The notes under the pieces were generated by a model. It saw nothing but the letters and a program-made list of their open reading frames with translations. It did no database searches and was not told the DNA's origin. Made by a program: the position numbers and the translations under genes. From Oscillospiraceae bacterium (lineage in GTDB: Bacteria > Bacillota > Clostridia > Oscillospirales > Oscillospiraceae), in the NCBI GenBank assembly GCA_022846095.1, contig AP025583.1:620001-684000 (forward strand): a stretch of 64,000 nt of DNA. Direction: 5' to 3'. Positions 16,126 through 27,121 of this stretch are shown here, piece by piece (the stretch's first letter is position 1; the number at the start of each line of letters is the position of its first letter).

Positions 16126-17739
16126 TCACTCCTTATCTGTATCCGGCTCCCGGCGAAAACGGAGAAAAAAGGAGGTGCCCACGCCGCTCTCCGACTCGGC
16201 CCGGATCTCCCCCCGGTAGGTGTCCACCAGATCCTTCACCAGGGCCAGGCCGGTGCCCCGGCCCTCCCCCTTGGTGGAGTAGCCCTTTTGAAAAATGTAT
16301 TCTAATGCCTCGGCGGAGATGCCCGGGCCGGTGTCCTCTACGCACAGGTAGAGGTCCTCCTCCTCTTCCCGGATGCTGACGGTGATCTCCTTGGGGTCCC
16401 GGATGGGGGTGTTGAGCACCTCCACCGCGTTTTCGATGAGGTTGCCCAGCAGGGTCACGTAGGCGTCCGGGGGCAGGAAGCCGGCCTCCCGGCCCAGGTG
16501 GCTGCGCTCGTCCAGGGTGAGGCGGATGCCCAGCTCGGCGCAGCGGCTGGTCTTGCCCACCAGCAGCGCGGCCACCGAGGGGTCCCCGATGCGGTCCATG
16601 ATCCGGCCCACCGCCCGGCGCTGGATGCTGGTCACGTCCAGGATGTAGGCCTCGGCCCGCGCCGTCTCCCCGATTTGCAGCAGGCCCAGGATGACGTGCA
16701 GCTTGTTCATGAATTCGTGGGTGTAGGAGCGCATGGCCTCCACCATGTGGCGCACGCCGGTAAGGTCCTCCGCCAGGCGGGTGACCTGGGTGCGGTCCCG
16801 GAAGATGCCCACCGCGCCCACCACCGCCCCGTTCTCCCGGATGGGCATGCGGTCGGAGAGCACCCGCACGTCCCCCAGGGAGGACATGGGCACGTTGTAC
16901 TCCGGCTTGCCCGTGCGGGCCACCCGGCCCAGGGTGGAGGCGGGGTAGATCTGGCGCAGGGGGCGTCCCGCCGCCTGGGCCCGGTCCAGGCCCACCATCC
17001 TGGCGGCGGCGGGGTTGACGTAGATGACGGTGCCCGCCAGATCCACAGCCAGCACCCCCTCCTCCAGGGCGTCCAGAATGTCCTCCCGCTGGTGGAAGAG
17101 GGCCAGGAAGGCGTCTGGCTCGTACCCCAGCAGGGTGCGCTTGATCCGGTTGGACAGCCGGGCCGACAGCATGGCCCCCAGCGCCCCGGCCACCAGGGCG
17201 ATACAAAGGGACTGGAGCACGGTGTGCAGCACGATGCGGGAGTAGCTGCGCAGGTAGATGCCCACCATCACGAAGCCCACCAGCGCCCCGTCGGCGGAGC
17301 GCACCTCGGCGTAGGCGCAGCGCTCCGCGCCGGACACCCCGGTGTCGTTGGAGCTGAAGGCGGCCTCCCCGGCGAAGATGCGCGCCTGGTCCGATCCGGA
17401 GTAGGTCCGCCCGATGTAGGAGCGGTCCGGGTAGTAGTACACCCGGCTGTCCAGCCCGCCCACGGCGATGACGTCGATGTCGCTGACCTCCCGGATGGCC
17501 TCGTCCAGGAAGGGGAAGAGCTCCGGGTCGGGCTCCCCCCGGGCCAGGGCGGCGGAGACGGCGGGCACCCGGGCCAGGATCCGGGCCGAGTTCATCAGGT
17601 TGGAGTCCAGGCCCAGCTTCTCCTGCCGCAGGGAGAAGTAGAGGGAGCCCCCCAGCGCCAGCAGGACGCTCACCGCCGTGATCAGCAGGTTGATGCGCAG
17701 GATCTGGGCGCGGATGGAGGACGCCGCGTGCTTTTTCAT
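16126..17739 (-). CDS. Sensor histidine kinase, DcuS/CitA family
   Basis: 537 residues: TM1 at about 15-37, an extracytoplasmic sCache/PAS-type ligand domain to about 175 (VGGLDSRVYYYPDRSYIG, FSSNDTGVSG), TM2, a cytosolic PAS (LDALEEGVLAVDLAGTVIYVNPAAARMVG), a SPOB-type phospho-histidine helix (MRSYTHEFMNKLHVI, near residue 340), then the HATPase domain with NLIENAVEV, DTGPGIS and GTGLALVK. The sCache region is close to DcuS/CitA/MalK sensors, so a carboxylate ligand is likely. The start follows AAAGGGGGAACCCCC. It is divergent from the ATP synthase operon. Confidence 0.9.
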   Translation of the reverse strand: MKKHAASSIRAQILRINLLITAVSVLLALGGSLYFSLRQEKLGLDSNLMNSARILARVPAVSAALARGEPDPELFPFLDEAIREVSDIDVIAVGGLDSRVYYYPDRSYIGRTYSGSDQARIFAGEAAFSSNDTGVSGAERCAYAEVRSADGALVGFVMVGIYLRSYSRIVLHTVLQSLCIALVAGALGAMLSARLSNRIKRTLLGYEPDAFLALFHQREDILDALEEGVLAVDLAGTVIYVNPAAARMVGLDRAQAAGRPLRQIYPASTLGRVARTGKPEYNVPMSSLGDVRVLSDRMPIRENGAVVGAVGIFRDRTQVTRLAEDLTGVRHMVEAMRSYTHEFMNKLHVILGLLQIGETARAEAYILDVTSIQRRAVGRIMDRIGDPSVAALLVGKTSRCAELGIRLTLDERSHLGREAGFLPPDAYVTLLGNLIENAVEVLNTPIRDPKEITVSIREEEEDLYLCVEDTGPGISAEALEYIFQKGYSTKGEGRGTGLALVKDLVDTYRGEIRAESESGVGTSFFLRFRREPDTDKE

Positions 17740-17909
17740 GGGGGTTCCCCCTTTCTCCTCGTTTTATAACATTATAGAGGGCGCGGCACGGCTTTGTCAA
17801 ACGGGCGGCGGGGCGCAAGGTTCCCGCTTATTTTACTTTCGTAAGCGTTCCCAAACCGGGGGAGCGGGACTAAGATAGGAAAGCCAAAAGGAAAGCGGGT
17901 GATTACAAT

Positions 17910-18599
17910 TTGGATGCACTGAAACAGACCCTCACCGACGAGCTGCAAAACCAGCACACCGTCAACCTGTTCGGCGTGCTGCGCGTGCCGCAGTCGGTGG
18001 TGGTCACCTGGATCATCATGGCGGTGCTGGTGCTGCTGGCCGTGGCGCTGACCCGGCACATGAGCCTGGAAAAGCCGGGCAGGGTACAGACCGTGCTGGA
18101 GCTGCTGGTGGGCTTCCTCAACAAGTTCACCAGGGACAACACCGGCGAACACTGGCGGTCCTTCGCCCCCTATCTGGGCACGGTGGCGCTGTACCTGGTG
18201 CTGGCCAACCTGGCGGGGCTGTTCGGGCTGGACCCGCCCACCCGGGACCTGAACGTGACGGCCGCCCTGGCCCTGATGAGCATGGTGCTGATCTACGGCG
18301 CGCAGTTCCGGTTCCGGGGGCTGAAGGGCGGGCTGAAAAAGTTCGCCGAGCCCTCCCCCGTGCTGCTGCCCATCAACATCATGGAGATCGCCATACGGCC
18401 CCTGTCCCTGTGTATGCGGCTGTTCGGCAACATCTTGGGCTCCTTCGTCATTATGGAGCTCATCAAGTTCCTGGTCCCCGTGATACTCCCCGTGCCGTTC
18501 AGCCTGTACTTCGACGTGTTTGACGGCATGATCCAGATGATCGTGTTCGTGTTCCTGACCGCCCTCTTCGTGGGGGACGCGGTCAGAGACGAGGAATGA
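17910..18599 (+). CDS. atpB: F1Fo ATP synthase subunit a
   Basis: 229 residues, Fo stator channel. No ATG starts the conserved frame before residue 37, so a TTG at 17910 after AAAGGAAAGCGGGTG is the best start. The proton-path motif RPLSLCMRLFGNILGSF carries the essential arginine; helices precede and follow it. It is the first gene of the operon order a-c-b-delta-alpha-gamma-beta-epsilon; an atpI gene is absent upstream. Confidence 0.93.
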   Translation: MDALKQTLTDELQNQHTVNLFGVLRVPQSVVVTWIIMAVLVLLAVALTRHMSLEKPGRVQTVLELLVGFLNKFTRDNTGEHWRSFAPYLGTVALYLVLANLAGLFGLDPPTRDLNVTAALALMSMVLIYGAQFRFRGLKGGLKKFAEPSPVLLPINIMEIAIRPLSLCMRLFGNILGSFVIMELIKFLVPVILPVPFSLYFDVFDGMIQMIVFVFLTALFVGDAVRDEE

Positions 18600-18641
18600 G
18601 CCCTTACATTATATAATAAGGTATTTAGGAGGAAATCAGTT

Positions 18642-18860
18642 ATGACTATCGGAATCATCGCAGCGGGTATCGCGGTCCTTACCGGCATCGGCGCCGGCGT
18701 GGGTATCGGCATCGCCACCGGCAAGGCCACCGAGGCCATCGCCCGCCAGCCCGAGGCCTCCGGCAAAATCAACAGCGCGCTGCTCATCGGCTGCGCCCTG
18801 GCCGAGGCCACCGCCATCTACGGCTTCATCACCGCGCTGGTGCTGATCTTCGTCAAATAA
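18642..18860 (+). CDS. atpE: F1Fo ATP synthase subunit c
   Basis: 72 residues, two helices joined by the polar loop ARQPEA (35-39). The ion-binding carboxylate is Glu55 (ALAEATAIY). The sodium signature of related c subunits needs Gln in helix 1 (GVGQG) and Ser after the Glu (ESTGIY). Here these are Ile22 (GVGIG) and Ala56, so proton coupling is predicted. AGGAGGAAATCAGTT precedes the start. Confidence 0.95.
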   Translation: MTIGIIAAGIAVLTGIGAGVGIGIATGKATEAIARQPEASGKINSALLIGCALAEATAIYGFITALVLIFVK

Positions 18861-18875
18861 AAAGGGGGCGTTACC

Positions 18876-19364
18876 ATGCTGAATATCAGTATCAGCGGCG
18901 TGGTCTTTACGGTAATCAACCTCCTTGTGCTCTACGTCCTGCTGAAAAAGTTCCTCTTCAAGCCGGTCACCGCCATGATTGAGGGCCGGCAGAAGGCCAT
19001 TGAAGACAGCCTGGCCGACGCGGCGGGGCAGAAGGAGCAGGCCGGGGCCCTGAAAAGCGAGTACGAGGGCCGTCTGGCCGACGCCCGGAGAGAGGCGGCC
19101 GGCATTGTGGACGAGGCGCGGGCGCGGGGGCAGCGGGAGTACGAAACGCTGCTCGGGCAGGCCCAGGCCGACGCGGAGCGGGTCCGCGCCGACGCCCGCA
19201 GGCAGATGGAGGCCGAGCGGGAGGAGCTGCTGCGCGGCGCCCGCCGCGAGGTGGCCGCTCTGGCCCTGCTGTGCGCGGCCAAGGTGGCAGGGCAGGAGAT
19301 GGACGAGGCGGCCGACAGGGCGCTGGCGGACTCGTTCCTGGCCCAGGCGGAGGCGTGGAAATGA
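18876..19364 (+). CDS. atpF: F1Fo ATP synthase subunit b
   Basis: 162 residues: an N-terminal membrane helix (VVFTVINLLVLYVLLKKFLF, about 9-28) then a long charged, Ala/Glu/Arg-rich helix that forms the peripheral stalk. It begins 15 bp after atpE and overlaps atpH by ATGA. Confidence 0.93.
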   Translation: MLNISISGVVFTVINLLVLYVLLKKFLFKPVTAMIEGRQKAIEDSLADAAGQKEQAGALKSEYEGRLADARREAAGIVDEARARGQREYETLLGQAQADAERVRADARRQMEAEREELLRGARREVAALALLCAAKVAGQEMDEAADRALADSFLAQAEAWK

Positions 19365-19885
19365 CCGGCACGGCCCAGCGCTACGCCCGGGCGTTTTTTG
19401 AGGCCGTCCGGGACGAGGAGGGCCTCCAACAGGTGCTCGCCGCCCTCACGGGGGACGCGCGGCTGTGGGAGGCGCTGACCAGCCCCGCCGTGCGCCCGGC
19501 GGAGAAAAAGGCCGTGCTCTCCCGCCTGGAGGTGTTCCGGGGCAGGCAGACGCTGCTCCACGGCTGCTGCCTGCTGTGCGACCGGGGCCGCATGGGGCTG
19601 CTTCCCCGGATAGCGGCGGCTTACCACGCCCTGGGGCTGGAATCGCGCAACGCCGCCGAGGCGGTGATGACCTGCGTGCGCCCCCCCGACGGGGCGCTGC
19701 AGGACCAAATAAAACAGATGCTGTGCACGCTGCACCGCAGGGACGAAATCCTGCTGGACATCCGCCTGGACCCGGCGCTGCTGGGGGGCTTCACCCTGGA
19801 GCTTGAGGGCGTGCGCTACGACAACAGCGTGCGCGGCCGCCTGGAGCGGCTGGGCCGGCATCTGCAAGAGAGGCGAACAGTGTGA
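19361..19885 (+). CDS. atpH: F1Fo ATP synthase subunit delta
   Basis: 174 residues. The N-terminal helical domain starts [12 protein letters not shown] as usual, and the C-terminal part [23 protein letters not shown] matches the family end motif. It links the b stalk to alpha. The start was chosen by the ATGA overlap with atpF; the stop overlaps the atpA GTG start. Confidence 0.92.
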   Translation: MTGTAQRYARAFFEAVRDEEGLQQVLAALTGDARLWEALTSPAVRPAEKKAVLSRLEVFRGRQTLLHGCCLLCDRGRMGLLPRIAAAYHALGLESRNAAEAVMTCVRPPDGALQDQIKQMLCTLHRRDEILLDIRLDPALLGGFTLELEGVRYDNSVRGRLERLGRHLQERRTV

Positions 19886-21389
19886 ACGAGAAACCGGAAG
19901 AGATCGTCTCCATCCTGCGGGAGGAGATTGCACAATACGACGCCAGGATCGAGCGGGACGAGACCGGCACCGTCCTGGAGGTGGGCGACGGCATCGCCAC
20001 CGTGTACGGCCTGGAGAAGGCCGTGTACGGCGAGCTGGTGGAGTTCGACACCGGCGTGCCCGGCATGGTGATGAACCTGGCCGTGGGCAGCGTGGGCGTG
20101 GTGCTGCTGGGCGGCGAGGCCGGCCTGCGGGAGGGCAGCGGCGTCAAGCGCACCGGCCGGCCCGCGGCCGTGCCGGTGGGGGAGGCCCTGGTGGGCCGGG
20201 TGGTGGACGCCCTGGGCGCCCCCATCGACGGCAAGGGCCCCGTCGCCGCCGCCGAATACCGCCCCGTGGAGCGGGAGGCCAGCGGCGTGGTGTCCCGCCA
20301 GCCGGTCACCGTCCCCCTCCAGACCGGCATCCTGGCCATCGACGCCATGGTGCCCATCGGCCGGGGCCAGCGGGAGCTGATCATCGGCGACCGCCAGACC
20401 GGCAAGACCGCCATCGCCGTGGACGCCATCCTCAACCAGAAGGGGCAGGACGTGATCTGCATCTACGTGGCCATCGGCCAGAAGGCCAGCACCGTGGCCC
20501 GCATCCGGGACACCCTGGAAAAGCACGGGGCTATGGACTACTCCATCATCCTCTCCGCCACGGCCAGCGACCCGGCGCCCTTACAGTATATCGCCCCCTA
20601 CGCCGGGGCGGCCATGGGCGAGTACTTCATGGGCAAGGGGCGGGACGTACTCATCGTCTACGACGATCTGAGCAAGCACGCGGTGGCCTACCGCACCCTG
20701 TCCCTGCTGCTTAAGCGCTCCCCCGGCCGGGAGGCCTATCCCGGCGACGTGTTCTACCTCCACTCCCGCCTGCTGGAGCGCGCCTGCCGCCTGACGAAAG
20801 CGTACGGCGGCGGCTCCATGACCGCCCTGCCCATCATCGAGACCCTGGCGGGCGACGTGTCCGCCTACATCCCCACCAACGTCATCTCCATCACCGACGG
20901 GCAGATCTACCTGGAGACCGACCTCTTCAACGCGGGCCAGCGGCCCGCCGTGAACGTGGGCCTGTCGGTCTCCCGCGTGGGCGGCGCGGCCCAGACCCGG
21001 GCCATCAAAAAGACGGCGGGCACCCTGCGCATCGACCTGGCCCGGTTCCGGGAGCTGGAGGTCTTTACCCAGTTCTCCTCCGACCTCGACAAGGCCACCC
21101 AGCAGTCCCTGGACCACGGCAAGCGCCTGCTGGAGGTGCTCAAGCAGCCCCTCTACCACCCCATGAGCGTGGCCCGGCAGGCCATCGTGCTCTATATCGC
21201 GGTCAACGGCCTGCTCTCCGACGTGCCGCTGGAGGGGGTGGGCGCCTTCGCCCGGGGCTTTGCCGACGAGCTGGAGCGCAGCCGCCCGGACACCGTGGAG
21301 GAGATCCAGAACACCGGCGCCCTGTCCGGCGTGGCGGTGGAGACCATCCGCGCCGCGCTGGAGGCGTACAAAAAGCAGGTGAGCGCCTG

Positions 21390-21390
<1 letters not shown>
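19882..21390 (+). CDS. atpA: F1Fo ATP synthase subunit alpha
   Basis: 502 residues, full length. Walker [16 protein letters not shown] (about 169-183), the conserved [15 protein letters not shown] in the C-terminal half, and [21 protein letters not shown]. It is the non-catalytic nucleotide-binding subunit of F1. The GTG start at 19882 overlaps the atpH stop by 4 bp and is preceded by AGAGAGGCG, so translation is coupled. Confidence 0.96.
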
Positions 21391-23691
<2,301 letters not shown>

Positions 23692-24096
23692 ATGCCGAAG
23701 ACCTTCTATCTGGAGATCATCACCCCCGACCGGCAGTTTTACACCGGGCCGGCCGAGAGCCTAGTGATGCCCGCGCTGGACGGGGCCTACGGCGTGGAGC
23801 CGGGGCACGAGCCCATCGTCACCGCCCTGGACGCGGGGGAGCTGCGGTACAAGGTGGACGGCCAGTGGCAGACGGCCGCCGTGGCGGGCGGCTTCGCGGA
23901 GGTCATGCCCGAGTACGCCATCCTCCTGGTCTCGGCCGCCGAGCACCCGGAGGAGATCGACGGGAAGCGGGCCGAAGCCGCCAGGGAGCGGGCCGAGGAG
24001 CGCCTGCGCCAGAAGGAGAGCGTGCAGGAGTACTACCGGTCCAAGGCCGCGCTGGCCCGGGCCATGGCCCGGCTCAAGACCCGGGGCGGGAGATAA
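23692..24096 (+). CDS. atpC: F1Fo ATP synthase subunit epsilon
   Basis: 134 residues: an N-terminal beta sandwich (TFYLEIITPDRQFYTGPAESLVMPALDGAYGVEPGHEP) and a C-terminal helical hairpin rich in Glu, Arg and Ala that can inhibit the motor. It starts immediately after the atpD stop and ends the operon before a terminator. Confidence 0.94.
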   Translation: MPKTFYLEIITPDRQFYTGPAESLVMPALDGAYGVEPGHEPIVTALDAGELRYKVDGQWQTAAVAGGFAEVMPEYAILLVSAAEHPEEIDGKRAEAARERAEERLRQKESVQEYYRSKAALARAMARLKTRGGR

Positions 24097-24100
24097 GCAG

Positions 24101-24147
24101 ACGGATTGCCGCGCCGCCGCATACGGCGGCGTGGCAATCCGTCCTTT
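24101..24147 (+). terminator. ATP synthase operon terminator
   Basis: 19-bp near-perfect stem (ACGGATTGCCGCGCCGCCG, loop CATA region) followed by CCTTTTT. The GGCAATCCG arm also occurs in the spacer near 6488, which suggests that a repeat element supplied the terminator. Confidence 0.9.
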
Positions 24148-24227
24148 TTGTGGTATCATATGTTTTAATGTATCCGGATTTTATACGCCGCTTAAATTAC
24201 GCTTATGTTACAAATCCCCCGAACGCC

Positions 24228-24256
24228 TTGACGAAAAAAGAGCGGGAGGGTATAGT
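24228..24256 (+). promoter_or_regulatory. Strong sigma-70-type promoter of the plus-strand S-layer gene
   Basis: TTGACG, 17-bp spacer, TATAGT. It lies 95 bp upstream of the start codon and outside the 103-bp inverted repeat. The opposite S-layer copy has no comparable promoter. Confidence 0.8.
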
Positions 24257-24275
24257 ATCAACGTAAGCTGATGGA

Positions 24276-24378
24276 GGGGATGTTCCCTCTCCATGAGCAA
24301 AATTAAGAAGGAGGAATTCCAAATGAGAAACCTCAAGCGGGCTCTCTCTCTGGCTCTGGCCGCCGTCATGGTAATCGG
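24276..24378 (+). repeat. 103-bp perfect inverted repeat, left copy
   Basis: Identical, base for base, to the complement of 36447-36549. It spans the mRNA leader, ribosome binding site and signal-peptide codons of the S-layer gene. Beyond 24378 the two genes stay highly similar through the SLH region (to about 24.9 kb), then diverge. Confidence 0.92.
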
Positions 24379-26923
24379 TATGATGGTCGTCGGCGCCGGT
24401 GCAGTGAGCTACAATGATTTCACCGATAAGGATGAAATCGTCAACAAGGATGCGGTTTCCATGGTCACCGCACTGGGCATCATCAACGGCCTGCCCGGCG
24501 GTTCCTATGGGCCCACCCAGAACATCGACCGTGCTTCCTTTGTGAAGATGATCGCCCTGACCCTGAACGGTGGCAGCGAGCCTATGCTGCCCGGCGACAA
24601 CAAGGTCAGCTATGTCGACACCAAGGGCACCTGGGCCCAGCAGTACATTGAGTTTGCCACCAACCTGGGCATCGTGTCCGGCGACGGCACCACCGGCAAG
24701 TTCAATCCCACCGCTCCCGTCACCATTTCCCAGGCCGCCAAGATGCTGCTTGTAGCCCTTGGCTACAATGCTTCTATCGAGGGCTACGTGGGCTACGACT
24801 GGCAGATGAACGTCGACTCTGCCGCCAACCTGACCCACCTTTATGACGGCATCAGTGGCAACACCTCTGCCAACGCTACCCGCGACCAGGCTGCTCAGTT
24901 GATTTACAACGCTCTGAGCGCTACCATGGTGAAATACGAGTACGTCATCAGCGGCGTCAGTGCCACCACCAGCCAGGCTACCGCCAAGCCTCAGATTACC
25001 ACCGACGGGATGAAGACCCTGCTGGAGGATAAGTTTAAGGCTATTCGTGTAACTGCCACTGTCCTTGCCAACGATTATGCCGGGCTTGCTGGCAAAGCCG
25101 CTACTGACGAAGGTAAGACCTATATGGAGGTCACCGATCAGCCCAAGAACAACAACTACCAGATTAAGAATGAAGGCGTTTTTAATGTGGCCAGCACCCC
25201 CGATATGCTGGGTCAAAGTGTGACTATGTTTGTTAAGACCTCCGGCGGTGTCACCGACCCCAGCAAGCTCACCGTGCTGGGCAACCTGATCCTCACCGAC
25301 GACAACAAGGTCGTGGAGCTTACTGCTTCTAAATCCGAGCTTAAGGACATTGAAAGCTTCCTGAAGGATAATAGCCTTAAGATGGATAGCAAGAGCGAAT
25401 ATTATGTCAACTACAATCTGAAGGCCACTGGCAAGAGTGTTGTTACCAAGAACACGGCTGGTATGTCTATCACCTTTATTGACAACGACGATGACGGTGT
25501 GGTGGATTACGCACTCCAGATGGTCAGGACTTTCGGTAAGGTTAACAGCTATATTACCTCTGGCAAGGGCACGCTCTACGTGAGTGCCATCAACACTTCC
25601 GACGACGTGAAGGCCTATTTCACTGGCAGCGGCAAGAACGATGATGTTCTCCCCTATATCAACAGCACCGATGCCATCAAGGAGATTAAGGGCTTTGATA
25701 CGGTCAAGAAAGATCAGTATGTGTTCTTCTATGGCGTAGCTGGAACCGCTTATGTGGATCCTGCTGAGTACGTGGACGTGACCGTGAAGTCTATTAAGGG
25801 TGCTAAGGTCACCGCTGACGGCAAGACTTACGAGCAGTCCGGCCTGGTCTCCAGCGTTAACGACGCCAGCGAGGCTCTGAGTGTGGCCGTGGATCTGGGC
25901 ACTGAAACCCGTTTCTACCTTGATCCCGCCGGCTTTGTGGTCTACACCGACTCCGCTGAGACCAGCAACGACTACCTCTACATCGAAAAGTTTGATAGCT
26001 ATAGCGGCTTCCGCGACACGGTGCAGGCCAAGGCCATCTTTGCCGATGGCAGTTCTGCCATCATCGACGTGAAGGCTAACGGCGGCGATATTACTAACGG
26101 CACCGGCACTACAAAGACGGCCTATGCCTTTACTAAGAGCAGCAAGGATGTCTATACCCTGACCAACCCCGACAATCTGAATAATACTGCAACCGTGTCG
26201 AACATCGATAAGGTAGAGAAGGGTAAGGCCAACCTGAAGAATAGCAGCGGCACCACCCTGGCCCTGGCTAACGACGGCACCATTTTTGTGGTGGCCCGCA
26301 CCTCCGGCAACTGGAGCGTGTACGAGGGCATTGCTAACGTGCCTTCTCTTAGCTCTGGCAACGGCAAGAACTTTACCGCTTCGGCTGTAGTGAAGAATGG
26401 CGTCGCTAAGATTGTGTTTGTCTCCGAGAGCGACATCGGTGGCTCTAAGGAAGGCGTATACGTCTTGAATGTGAACCCCACCATCAGCGGCTCTAAGGAT
26501 GACAAGGTTTATACCTATGATGTCATCTACAAGGGCGAGAAGATGGAGCTCACTGGCGACAGTGCTGCTCTGTTTACCGCCAATGGCAACAATAAAAAGG
26601 CCGGTTACTTTGAGAACGTCGAGGTAAATGGCAAGGAAATCACCGATGTGCCCACCGGTGCAATGCCTCTGGTTCCCGAGTATGTCAAGAGCGTGGAGAA
26701 GGGCGTAATTCGGACTATGGCTACCAACGTGGCCGATGGTTCCGATAAGACCGTCATGACCTTCGACAAGGACACCATCTTTGTGATTGTGGATGGCAGC
26801 GATGTAGCTACCGTGGACTCCAACGCGATCGTGGTGGCTCCTGGCTTCGATTCCAACGATACTCTAGTTCTGGCCGATAAGGACAGCGACGGTGTCGCCG
26901 ACTATGTCTTCATCTGCCGCTAA
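24323..26923 (+). CDS. SLH-domain surface (S-layer) protein, expressed-orientation copy
   Basis: 866 residues, predicted secreted and cell-wall attached. The ATG at 24323 follows AAGGAGGAATTCCAA. A signal peptide (MRNLKRALSLALAAVMVIGM, cleavage near AGAVS) is followed by SLH-like repeats (about 35-200: VSMVTALGIINGLPGGSYGP, DRASFVKMIALTLNGG, YIEFATNLGIVSGDGTTGKF, TISQAAKMLLVALGY, RDQAAQLIYNALS). A long Ser/Thr/Lys/Asp/Gly-rich beta region ends in ADYVFICR. Codon use is A/T-ending and biased relative to neighbours, as in highly expressed genes. It has a strong promoter and its own terminator. The paralogue at 33935-36502 has a matching N-terminus and a divergent body. Confidence 0.9.
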   Translation: MRNLKRALSLALAAVMVIGMMVVGAGAVSYNDFTDKDEIVNKDAVSMVTALGIINGLPGGSYGPTQNIDRASFVKMIALTLNGGSEPMLPGDNKVSYVDTKGTWAQQYIEFATNLGIVSGDGTTGKFNPTAPVTISQAAKMLLVALGYNASIEGYVGYDWQMNVDSAANLTHLYDGISGNTSANATRDQAAQLIYNALSATMVKYEYVISGVSATTSQATAKPQITTDGMKTLLEDKFKAIRVTATVLANDYAGLAGKAATDEGKTYMEVTDQPKNNNYQIKNEGVFNVASTPDMLGQSVTMFVKTSGGVTDPSKLTVLGNLILTDDNKVVELTASKSELKDIESFLKDNSLKMDSKSEYYVNYNLKATGKSVVTKNTAGMSITFIDNDDDGVVDYALQMVRTFGKVNSYITSGKGTLYVSAINTSDDVKAYFTGSGKNDDVLPYINSTDAIKEIKGFDTVKKDQYVFFYGVAGTAYVDPAEYVDVTVKSIKGAKVTADGKTYEQSGLVSSVNDASEALSVAVDLGTETRFYLDPAGFVVYTDSAETSNDYLYIEKFDSYSGFRDTVQAKAIFADGSSAIIDVKANGGDITNGTGTTKTAYAFTKSSKDVYTLTNPDNLNNTATVSNIDKVEKGKANLKNSSGTTLALANDGTIFVVARTSGNWSVYEGIANVPSLSSGNGKNFTASAVVKNGVAKIVFVSESDIGGSKEGVYVLNVNPTISGSKDDKVYTYDVIYKGEKMELTGDSAALFTANGNNKKAGYFENVEVNGKEITDVPTGAMPLVPEYVKSVEKGVIRTMATNVADGSDKTVMTFDKDTIFVIVDGSDVATVDSNAIVVAPGFDSNDTLVLADKDSDGVADYVFICR

Positions 26924-26961
26924 TCCGGTAGCTGAAACGCACTAAAACCCCACAAGGTTTC

Positions 26962-26999
26962 CCGCCCCCGCGGCCAAATGGCCGCGGGGGCGGTTTTTT
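26962..26999 (+). terminator. Terminator of plus-strand S-layer gene
   Basis: Perfect 14-bp stem CCGCCCCCGCGGCC, loop AAAT, then TTTTTT. The same stem, with a different loop, ends the opposite S-layer gene at 33860-33898. Confidence 0.92.
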
Positions 27000-27001
27000 G
27001 T

Positions 27002-27030
27002 TTGACAGTTCCCGTCATAAAGGGTAAAAT
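27002..27030 (+). promoter_or_regulatory. Promoter of the surface-glycan genes
   Basis: TTGACA, 17-bp spacer, TAAAAT, directly after the S-layer terminator. The 90-bp leader contains two GC hairpins (CCGCCCC/GGGGC and CCTCCCCT/AGGGGAGG). Confidence 0.8.
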
Positions 27031-27121
27031 AAAGTGTTATGTTATCGGGGTATGACCCCACCGCCCCTTCGGGGCACCTCCCCTCACAGGGGAGGCATTA
27101 CTTCTGTGCGGGGAGCGCGCC

